A stretch of DNA of 43,548 nucleotides from Pelomonas sp046294815 (GTDB lineage Bacteria; Pseudomonadota; Gammaproteobacteria; Burkholderiales; Burkholderiaceae_C): the NCBI GenBank assembly GCA_046294815.1, contig JBKBOJ010000020.1, positions 1 to 43,548 on the forward strand. Reading direction: 5' to 3'. Within the stretch, counting starts at the first letter, position 1. Every line of letters starts with the position of its first letter. Below are positions 22,564-29,120 of this stretch, one piece after another. Made by a program: the position numbers and the translations under genes. Under the pieces are notes generated by a model. That model ran no database searches. It was not told where the DNA came from and worked only from the letters and a program-made list of their open reading frames with translations.

Positions 22564-23502
22564 ATGGGTGAATTCGATCTGATCCGGCGCTTCTTCCAGC
22601 GCCCGGCCGCGGCGGGCGTGGAGGTCGGGGTGGGCGACGACTGTGCCGTGTTGGTGCCGACGCCGGGCCAGCGCTGGCTGGTCTCCAGCGACATGCTGGT
22701 GGAGGGGCGGCATTTCTTGTCGACCGTCGATCCGGCCCGGCTGGGCCACAAGGCGCTGGCCGTCAACCTCAGCGACCTCGCCGCCTGCGGTGCGACACCG
22801 CGAGGCTTCACGCTCGCGCTGGCGCTGCCGCGCATTGACGAAGCCTGGCTGGCCGGCTTTGCGCGTGGCCTGCTGGCGCTGGCCGATGCCCATGACTGCC
22901 CGCTGATCGGCGGCGACACGACGCAGGGTCCGCTGAACCTGTGCATCACCGTGTTCGGTGAGGCGCCGCCGGGCCGGGCCTTGCTGCGCAGCGGCGCACG
23001 GGTGGGCGACGAGATCTGGGTGTCGGGCTGCCTGGGCGATGCGCGGCTGGCGCTGGAGGTCTTCCGCGGCTCGGTGGCGCTGGATGGCGATGGCTTCGAG
23101 CGGGCGCGTGCGGCGATGGAATGCCCGACGCCGCGGGTGGCACTGGGCCAGGCGCTGCGCGGTATCGCGACAGCCGCGGCCGACATCTCGGACGGCCTGC
23201 TGGGCGATCTGGGCCACATCCTCACGGCCTCGGGCGTCGGCGCGCGGCTGAATCTCGACGCCCTGCCGCGCAGCGCCTTGCTGGCTGCGCAGCCGGCCGA
23301 GCTGCAGCGCAGCTGCCTGCTGGCCGGCGGCGACGACTACGAGCTGGTCTTCACGGCGCCGCCGAATGCACGTTTGCCGGACTTGGACTTGCCGTTGACG
23401 CGCATCGGCGTCATCGAGGCCACGCCGGGGCTGCGCGTGGTCGATGCGCGTGGTGCGGCCGTCGCGCACGGTCTGCGCAGCTTCGACCATTTCGCGCCAT
23501 GA
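22564..23502 (+). CDS. thiL: Thiamine-monophosphate kinase
   Basis: ThiL phosphorylates thiamine monophosphate to the active cofactor thiamine diphosphate. The 312-residue protein opens GEFDLIRRFF and shows the AIR-synthase-fold motifs VGDDCAVL, LVSSDMLVEGRHFL, GHKALAVNLSDLAACGATPR and LIGGDTT, the second-half ISDGLLGDLGHIL, and AGGDDYELVFT. The start is followed by the usual ThiL N-terminus. The possible ribosome-binding site CGGAG is 13 bases away, a little far. Its stop overlaps pgpA (ATGA), a pairing seen in many proteobacteria. Confidence 0.95.
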   Translation: MGEFDLIRRFFQRPAAAGVEVGVGDDCAVLVPTPGQRWLVSSDMLVEGRHFLSTVDPARLGHKALAVNLSDLAACGATPRGFTLALALPRIDEAWLAGFARGLLALADAHDCPLIGGDTTQGPLNLCITVFGEAPPGRALLRSGARVGDEIWVSGCLGDARLALEVFRGSVALDGDGFERARAAMECPTPRVALGQALRGIATAAADISDGLLGDLGHILTASGVGARLNLDALPRSALLAAQPAELQRSCLLAGGDDYELVFTAPPNARLPDLDLPLTRIGVIEATPGLRVVDARGAAVAHGLRSFDHFAP

Positions 23503-24026
23503 GCGGCGCGCCCGTCCGGCCCACCGCGGCCTTCATGTGGCGCCATCCGGCGCGCTGCATCGCGCTCGGCTTCGGCAGCGGCCTGTCGCCCAAGGCGCCC
23601 GGCACCGTGGGCACGCTATGGGCCTGGCTGGTGTTCTGGGCCCTGTCGCCTTGGTTGAGCGATGCGGGCTGGGCGCTGCTGATTGGCGTGGGCACCTTGC
23701 TGGGCTGGTGGGCCTGCACGCGCTGCGCCCAGCACCTGAACACGCCCGACCCGGGCGCCATCGTCTGGGACGAGGTGCTGGCCTTCTGGCTGGTGCTGTG
23801 GCTGACCGCGCCGGCCAACTTCATGGGCCAGCTGTTCGCTTTCGCGCTGTTCCGCTTCTTCGATGCCGTCAAGCCGGGCCCGGTGGGCTGGGCCGACCGC
23901 CTGTTCAAGACCGAGCGCGGCGCACCCATTGGCTGGCAGCAGGGGCTGGGCATTCTGGTCGACGATGTCGTCGCGGCCGGCTGTACGCTCGTCGTCATCG
24001 CGCTGTACCGCTTTTTGATGGGGTGA
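23499..24026 (+). CDS. pgpA: Phosphatidylglycerophosphatase A
   Basis: This 175-residue inner-membrane enzyme dephosphorylates phosphatidylglycerol phosphate in phospholipid synthesis. The N-terminal GFGSGLSPKAPGTVGTLWAW is the family signature. PDPGAIVWDEVLAFWLVLWL carries the conserved acidic residues, followed by FALFRFFDAVKPGPVGWADR and GILVDDVVAAG. Three to four hydrophobic helices are visible. Translation begins in the thiL stop and pncC begins four bases after this stop, so thiL-pgpA-pncC forms a tight operon. Confidence 0.95.
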   Translation: MSGAPVRPTAAFMWRHPARCIALGFGSGLSPKAPGTVGTLWAWLVFWALSPWLSDAGWALLIGVGTLLGWWACTRCAQHLNTPDPGAIVWDEVLAFWLVLWLTAPANFMGQLFAFALFRFFDAVKPGPVGWADRLFKTERGAPIGWQQGLGILVDDVVAAGCTLVVIALYRFLMG

Positions 24027-24030
24027 TGCC

Positions 24031-24528
24031 ATGCAGGCCAATGACGACGACCTGATCAACCGCATTGCCGTCGCGCTGACGCAGCGGCGCGAGCGCATCG
24101 GCACCGCCGAGAGCTGTACGGGCGGGCTGATTGCCGCGGCCTGCACCAGCCTGGCGGGGTCCAGCCAGTGGTTCGAGCGCGGCGTCGTCAGCTACAGCAA
24201 CGAGGCCAAGGCCGAGCTGCTGGGGGTGCCCAAGGGCTTGATCGCGCTGCACGGCGCGGTCAGCGCCGAGGTGGCCGAACACATGGCGCGCGGCCTGCTG
24301 GCCCACGCGCCCATCGACTGGGCGCTGTCCGTCACCGGCATCGCCGGCCCCTCGGGCGGCAGCCAGGCCAAGCCGGTGGGCACGGTCTGGTTGGCGCTGG
24401 TGCATGCGGGCCGGCCGGCGCGGGTGTGGCGCGAGCATTTCAGCGGCGACCGCCAGGCCGTGCGCGCGCAGACCGTGACGGCCGGCCTCACGGCGCTGTG
24501 CGAGGCGCTGGAGGACCGGGACAGCTGA
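24031..24528 (+). CDS. pncC: Nicotinamide-nucleotide amidase (CinA C-terminal domain type)
   Basis: This 165-residue stand-alone CinA-C domain protein deamidates nicotinamide mononucleotide to nicotinate mononucleotide in NAD salvage. The motifs are GTAESCTGGLIAAACT (catalytic Ser in AESCTGG), YSNEAKAELLGV, VTGIAGPSGG, KPVGTVWLAL and FSGDRQAVR. It lacks the N-terminal molybdopterin-binding-like domain of full CinA. It is the last gene of the thiL-pgpA-pncC operon. A hairpin over its stop separates it from the convergent GGDEF-EAL gene. Confidence 0.94.
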   Translation: MQANDDDLINRIAVALTQRRERIGTAESCTGGLIAAACTSLAGSSQWFERGVVSYSNEAKAELLGVPKGLIALHGAVSAEVAEHMARGLLAHAPIDWALSVTGIAGPSGGSQAKPVGTVWLALVHAGRPARVWREHFSGDRQAVRAQTVTAGLTALCEALEDRDS

Positions 24529-24543
24529 AAGCCGGGCTTTCAG
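24525..24543. terminator. Hairpin overlapping two convergent stop codons
   Basis: CTGAAAGCC and GGCTTTCAG are perfectly complementary around one base (effective stem about 8 bp). The hairpin covers the pncC stop (24526-24528) and the stop of the GGDEF-EAL gene (24540-24542). It has no U-tract on either strand, so it is a probable but unproven bidirectional terminator. Confidence 0.5.
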
Positions 24544-26933
24544 CCCAGCTTGCCTATCAGGCTCTCTGCCGTGGTGACGGAGAAGTCCGGTGCCTGCCAG
24601 TCGCGGGCCCAGGCGATGAATTGGTCGTGCGGCATGGGCTTGGTGACGAAATAGCCCTGGCCCTCGTCGCAGCCCAGCTGGTTCAGCATGGCCCAGGCCT
24701 TCAGCGTCTCCAGGCCCTCGGCCACGACGGTGAGCCCCAGGTTGTGCGCCAGCTCGATGGTGGAGCGCACGATGCGCGCGTCGTCCAGGTCGCGCTCCAT
24801 GGCCATGACGAAGCTTTTGTCGATCTTCAGCTCGTCCACCGGCAGCCGCTTCAGATAGGCCAGCGACGAGTAGCCGGTGCCGAAGTCGTCGATGGACAGC
24901 TTGAAGCCCAGCGCATGCAGCTGCTCCAGTGTGGACAGCGCGCGCTCGGGGTCGTCCATGATGGCACTCTCGGTGATCTCCAGGCATAGCGACGCGGGCG
25001 GGACTTCCAGCGGCGTCAGCATGGCCTCGATCTTGGCCGGCAGGTCCTGGTCCATCAGATCGCGGGTGGACAGGTTGACCGACAGTCGCAGCGCCAGGCC
25101 TGCATCCAGCGCCTCGCGGGAGAACTTCGCGGCGCTGGCCAGCACCCAGGCGCTGAGCGTGCGGATGAAGCCGGTTTGCTCGGCAAACGGGATGAACTGC
25201 ATGGGCGGCACCAGGCCGCGCGTGGGGTGCTGCCAGCGCACCAGCGCCTCGGCGCCCACCACGCGGCCGCGCGCCAGGTCCACCTTGGGCTGCAGGTACA
25301 GGCGCAGTTCGCCGGCCTCCACCGCACGGCGCAGTTCGGACAGCAGCGACAGCGACTCTTGACTGCCGGCGTCCAGCTGGGCGTGGTAGATCAGGCTGCC
25401 GCATTGCCGGCTCTTGGCGGCGTACATGGCCAGCTCGGCGCGGCCCAGCAGCTGGTTGACCTCCTGGCCGTGCTCCGGGTACAGCGCGATGCCGATGCCG
25501 GCACCCAGGTCGATGGTCTCGTCGTCGATCTGCAGCGGGCGCTCGAAGTCCTTCAGGATGGCCAGCGCCGCCTCGCTGGCCACGCGGGCGTCGGCGTGCG
25601 GCACCAGCAGCACGAACTCGTCACCCGACAGTCGCGCCAGCACCGCGTGGATGGGCTCGGCCAGCATTTGCAGCCGCTGGGCCACGCGCTGCAGCAGGCG
25701 GTCGCCCACCTCATGGCCCAGCACGTCGTTGACGTGCTTGAAGCGGTCCAGGTCCAGCATCAGCACCGCGATGGGGGGCTGGCCCGGGCGCAGATGCTGC
25801 TGCAGCAGCTCGGCGAGGCGGGCGCGGTTGGGCAGGCCGGTCAGCGCGTCCACATAGGCCAGCTGGTTCACCAAGGCGTCGCGCCGGCGTATGCCCTCGC
25901 GCATGCTCTCCAGCGCGACGGCCAGCTTGTGCACCTCCTCCAGCGTCGATGCGGCGCGCACCGGCGTGTCGTAGTCGCCTGCCTCCAGCCGGCGCGCTGA
26001 GGCCGACAGCGCCGTGATGGGCCTGCTGATGCCGCGCGCCAGCAGCACGCTGACGAGGGCGAACACGCCCACGCCCAGCAGCGTCAGACCCAGCAGGATG
26101 AGCTGCAACTGGCGGTAGGGTGCCAGCGCCGCGTCCAGCGAGCGCAGCAGCAACACACCCAGGCGCTGCTCGCCCACCGGCAGCGCGACGAAACGCACGC
26201 GCAGGCGCTCGTCGGCCAGCGTCAGCACGCCGTCTGCCGGCAGACCCGCCGCGAGCGCGGGCCGCAGCGCCGCGGCGGTTTCGGGTGCCAGGTTGTCGAC
26301 GATGTCCAGCCACGGGCCCTGGGCCGGTTGCAGCAGCACCACGCTGTCCAGCTCGGACAAGGCCTTCAAGTCGTCCAGCACCTGGCGGTCCAGCCGGAAG
26401 CCCATCAGCACCCAGCCCATCGGCGCGGGCGTGCGCACCTGCACCGCCACCAGTTGGTAGACGACATCGTTTTGCACGGCCAGCGCCTTGCCTTCCTGGT
26501 CTTTCACCAGCCGCTGCAGCACCGGCGCGAAGGCGGCAGCCGCGTCGTGCGTGGCGGTCACCAGCTGCAGCTGGGCGTCGAAGTAGGCCACCACCGAGGC
26601 ACCGATGCGCTCGCCCTGATTGCTCAGCGCGTCCTTGATGGTCTCGACCGCGCCGGCTTCGGCCAGCGACAGTCCCACCGCGTCGCGGAAGCCGTAGTCC
26701 TTGGCCAGCAGCTCGGCGGCGTCATGCAGCTTGTCGGCCTGCTGGGCCAGCAGGCGGCGCAGCACGCGCTCGCCGGTCTGCAACTCGGCGGCCAGCGAGG
26801 CCTGGGCGTTGTGCGTGATGCTGGCGCGGATGGCGCCGAAGCTGACCAGCTGCACTGCCAGCAGCAACGCCAGGAACAAGGCCACGATGCGGCCCTGCAG
26901 GCGGTTCAGGTTCAACCAGGCGGGCCAGCGCAT
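24540..26933 (-). CDS. Membrane GGDEF-EAL protein (cyclic di-GMP phosphodiesterase, degenerate GGDEF)
   Basis: This 797-residue inner-membrane protein has TM1 at about residues 14-36, an extracytoplasmic sensor of about 230 residues (dCACHE-like appearance: GERIGASVVAYFDAQLQLVT), TM2 at about 275-297 and HAMP at about 300-355. A GGDEF domain has SGDEF at 436-440 in place of GGDEF. An EAL domain has EAL at 562-564 and an intact metal/catalytic set: NLSTRDL, EITES, DDFGTGYSSL near 682, KIDKSFV and VAEGLET near 737. The altered SGDEF motif suggests the cyclase domain is inactive or only GTP-sensing, so net c-di-GMP breakdown is expected. The gene starts one base after the stop of a cupredoxin-like periplasmic protein, suggesting joint function. 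Confidence 0.92.
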   Translation of the reverse strand: MRWPAWLNLNRLQGRIVALFLALLLAVQLVSFGAIRASITHNAQASLAAELQTGERVLRRLLAQQADKLHDAAELLAKDYGFRDAVGLSLAEAGAVETIKDALSNQGERIGASVVAYFDAQLQLVTATHDAAAAFAPVLQRLVKDQEGKALAVQNDVVYQLVAVQVRTPAPMGWVLMGFRLDRQVLDDLKALSELDSVVLLQPAQGPWLDIVDNLAPETAAALRPALAAGLPADGVLTLADERLRVRFVALPVGEQRLGVLLLRSLDAALAPYRQLQLILLGLTLLGVGVFALVSVLLARGISRPITALSASARRLEAGDYDTPVRAASTLEEVHKLAVALESMREGIRRRDALVNQLAYVDALTGLPNRARLAELLQQHLRPGQPPIAVLMLDLDRFKHVNDVLGHEVGDRLLQRVAQRLQMLAEPIHAVLARLSGDEFVLLVPHADARVASEAALAILKDFERPLQIDDETIDLGAGIGIALYPEHGQEVNQLLGRAELAMYAAKSRQCGSLIYHAQLDAGSQESLSLLSELRRAVEAGELRLYLQPKVDLARGRVVGAEALVRWQHPTRGLVPPMQFIPFAEQTGFIRTLSAWVLASAAKFSREALDAGLALRLSVNLSTRDLMDQDLPAKIEAMLTPLEVPPASLCLEITESAIMDDPERALSTLEQLHALGFKLSIDDFGTGYSSLAYLKRLPVDELKIDKSFVMAMERDLDDARIVRSTIELAHNLGLTVVAEGLETLKAWAMLNQLGCDEGQGYFVTKPMPHDQFIAWARDWQAPDFSVTTAESLIGKLG

Positions 26934-26934
26934 G

Positions 26935-27516
26935 TCAGTCCGCCAGCTTCAGCACGGCCGCTGCGCCGTCCGCGGGCACGTTCAGCTTCAGGCTCTGCAG
27001 CGTGGGCGACTGCTGGCCCGCGTGCCAGGCCTTGACGGTGTGCATGCCGGGCGGCAGATCGAACGTGGCCTTGCCCTGGCTGTCGGTGATCGCGAACAGC
27101 GGCGTGTCCACCACCACCACGTGCGCGCTCATGCGGTCGTGGATGTTGCAGCCCAGCGTGGCCACCCCTGGCTTGTCGAACACGACGGGCTCGGCCGGCG
27201 TGCCGGAGTAGAGCTTGATGTCGATGACCTTGATGGGCGAGAACGAATAGACATGGTGGCGCACCGTGTCGAAGTTCGGGAAGTTGACCGCCGTGCCCGT
27301 CTGCACGACGAGCAGTTGCGGCGTGAACTGCTTGTCGCGCTGGCCGATCTCGGCCTTGGCGCTGCTGGTGCGGCTGCCGCGGCCGCGCAGTTCCACCGCG
27401 ACAGCGGCGCCAGCCACAGGCTCGCCGCTGGGTGCGCGCAGTTGCAACGTGACGGGCACGGCCGCTGCGGCCAGCGGCGTCACCAGGAGGGCGAGGAGCA
27501 AGGGGCGGGGCAGCAT
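26935..27516 (-). CDS. Exported cupredoxin-like protein (methylamine-utilisation-protein type)
   Basis: This 193-residue protein has a signal peptide at residues 1-19 (PLLLALLVTPLAAAA) and a first beta-rich part (VTLQLRAPSGEPVAGAAVAV). The plastocyanin-like core (GTAVNFPNFDTVRHHVYSFS) follows, with GVATLGCNIHDRMSAHVVV and a C-terminal carboxypeptidase-regulatory-like strand set (TDSQGKATFDLPPGMHTV). His87 or His88, Cys123, His126 and Met129 form a plausible type-1 copper site, although the Cys-x2-His spacing differs from classical plastocyanin. It should be periplasmic. Its stop is separated by one base from the ATG of the GGDEF-EAL gene. It lies 40 bp after holA in the same direction. Copper binding is predicted, not shown. 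Confidence 0.85.
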   Translation of the reverse strand: MLPRPLLLALLVTPLAAAAVPVTLQLRAPSGEPVAGAAVAVELRGRGSRTSSAKAEIGQRDKQFTPQLLVVQTGTAVNFPNFDTVRHHVYSFSPIKVIDIKLYSGTPAEPVVFDKPGVATLGCNIHDRMSAHVVVVDTPLFAITDSQGKATFDLPPGMHTVKAWHAGQQSPTLQSLKLNVPADGAAAVLKLAD

Positions 27517-27556
27517 GGTGGTGCAGGCGATGCGCCGCACGATAGCCCAAGCGGGC

Positions 27557-28627
27557 TCAGCCGACCGTGAGAACTGCCCCGGATTTGCCGCTGGCAGCCT
27601 CGGCCAGCAGCAATGCCAGGCGGCGCAGCGCGGCCCAGGGGTCGCTGGGCCAGTCGGGGTGGCGCAGGCCCTTGACCAAGCCGTCGCAGACCTGGGCCGC
27701 CTGCACCAGCGCGGCCGCCTGCGCGCTGTCCAGCCGCGGCGCGATGCGCTCGATGAGGCGCTCCTTGGCACCCCACACGCGCGCCTCGCGCATGGCCACG
27801 GGCAGCGGCCGGCCGGCGTCCAGCGCGGCGCGCACGCGGGCCAGCGCGCGGGCGTCTTCGGCGAGGTTCCAGTGCACCAGCACGGCCGCCTCGCCCTCGG
27901 ACTCCAGCCCGTCGAGCATGCGCAGGATGCGCGGGATGTTGCCGGACAGCACGGCCTCGCTGAGCTTGAAGACGTCGAAGCGCGCCACGTCCAGTACGGC
28001 CGACTCGATCTGTGCCAGCGTCAGCTCGCCCGGCGGGTGCAGCAGCGCGAGCTTCTGCAGTTCCTGATGGGCGGCCAGCAGATTGCCCTCCACGCGGTCG
28101 GCGAAGAAGGCCAGCGCGCGCTGGCCGTCCTCGCCCTCGGGCACAGACTGGCCCTGGGCCTTGAGGCGCTGCGCCAGCCAGGCCGGCAGCGCGCGGCGCT
28201 CGATGGGTTCCACGCGGATGGACACGCCGTGGCTGTCCAGCGCCGTGAACCAGGCGCTGGACAGCTGGGTCTTGTCCAGTCGCGGCAGCGTCACCAGCGT
28301 CAGCACGTCGTCGGGCGCCGTCTCGGCATATCGTTGCAGCGCCTCTGAGCCATCCTTGCCGGGCTTGCCGCCGGGGATGCGTATCTCGATGAACTGGCGC
28401 TCGGCGAACAGGCTCATGGCCTGCGCGGCGGCGAGCACCGGCGCCCAGTCGAAGTGGGCACCCGACACGGTAAAGATCTGGCGCTCGCCAAAGCCCTGGG
28501 CGCGCGCCGCGGCGCGGATCTGGTCGGCCGCTTCCTGGGCCAGCAGCGGCTCGTCGCCGTGGACCGTGTAGATGCGGGCCAGGCCCTTGTTGAGGTGGGC
28601 CGCCAGGGCCTCGGCGCGGAGCTGCAT
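27557..28627 (-). CDS. holA: DNA polymerase III delta subunit
   Basis: HolA is the clamp-loader subunit that opens the beta sliding clamp. The 356-residue protein shows IYTVHGDEPLLAQEAADQIR at the start, LFAERQFIEIRIPGGKPGKDG, ALQRYAETAPDDVLTLVTLPRLD, FFADRVEGNLLAAHQELQKLALL and ARFDVFKLSEAVLSGN, all typical of the delta family. The degenerate Walker A position is also typical. Its ATG overlaps the lptE stop (ATGA); lptE-holA is a conserved pair in proteobacteria. The gene ends in a short AGCCC-AAGC-GGGCT hairpin over its stop codon, without a U-tract. Confidence 0.95.
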   Translation of the reverse strand: MQLRAEALAAHLNKGLARIYTVHGDEPLLAQEAADQIRAAARAQGFGERQIFTVSGAHFDWAPVLAAAQAMSLFAERQFIEIRIPGGKPGKDGSEALQRYAETAPDDVLTLVTLPRLDKTQLSSAWFTALDSHGVSIRVEPIERRALPAWLAQRLKAQGQSVPEGEDGQRALAFFADRVEGNLLAAHQELQKLALLHPPGELTLAQIESAVLDVARFDVFKLSEAVLSGNIPRILRMLDGLESEGEAAVLVHWNLAEDARALARVRAALDAGRPLPVAMREARVWGAKERLIERIAPRLDSAQAAALVQAAQVCDGLVKGLRHPDWPSDPWAALRRLALLLAEAASGKSGAVLTVG

Positions 28628-29115
28628 CAGCCCTGAATCTTGACGGCGGCGAGGCGGCGCATGACCTGCGCGATGGCATCCGAATGCATCGCGTTGTAGA
28701 GGTTGGCCGCCTCCTGTTCCTTGGCCAGCGCGGCGGTCTCGGTGTAGTTCATGTCGCGCGCCAGGCGCAGCTCGACCTTGGGCACCAGCAGGTCGCCGTC
28801 GGCCTTGCGGATCAGGTAGTCGAACTGCAGCCGCAGCTGCCATTCACGCACCTGGCCGGCGCTGGTGGACGCGACCACGCTGCGATCGCGGTGCTCCTGC
28901 AGCGCCTCCAGCACCACCTGGGCGCGCGCCGGTTCGTCGACCAGTTGCACCGGTGTGCGCTTGATCTGGCGCTTGAGCCCAGCGGCGAGCGGCGAGTCCG
29001 GCGGGAAGCCGGTCAGCGCCAGCGTCTTGAACGTCAGCTCGGGCTCACGTCGCAGCTCGAAGCCGCAGCCGGCGAGGGCTGCCGTGCCGACCAGGAGGAA
29101 GTGGCGACGCTGCAT
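28627..29115 (-). CDS. lptE: LPS-assembly lipoprotein LptE
   Basis: LptE is the outer-membrane lipoprotein that plugs the LptD barrel and guides LPS through it. The 162-residue protein has a lipobox (GTAALAGC, acylated Cys17) followed by GFELRREPELTFKTLALTG. Further on are VLEALQEHRDRSVVASTSAGQVREWQL, FDYLIRKADG and a C-terminal helix with MHSDAIAQVMRRL. It begins five bases after the leuS stop and overlaps holA, reproducing the conserved order leuS-lptE-holA. Its partner lptD is elsewhere in the window. Confidence 0.94.
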   Translation of the reverse strand: MQRRHFLLVGTAALAGCGFELRREPELTFKTLALTGFPPDSPLAAGLKRQIKRTPVQLVDEPARAQVVLEALQEHRDRSVVASTSAGQVREWQLRLQFDYLIRKADGDLLVPKVELRLARDMNYTETAALAKEQEAANLYNAMHSDAIAQVMRRLAAVKIQG

Positions 29116-29120
29116 CGCGA

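Noticed and set aside
20170..23490. Long minus-strand extension upstream of maeB
   Set aside because: The extension overlaps thiL antisense. MKSPEEKRAQ at 22467 matches the family start.
20254..23502. 1082-codon plus-strand frame opposite maeB and fused to thiL
   Set aside because: The first 770 codons are antisense to maeB. Only the thiL part from 22564 is real.
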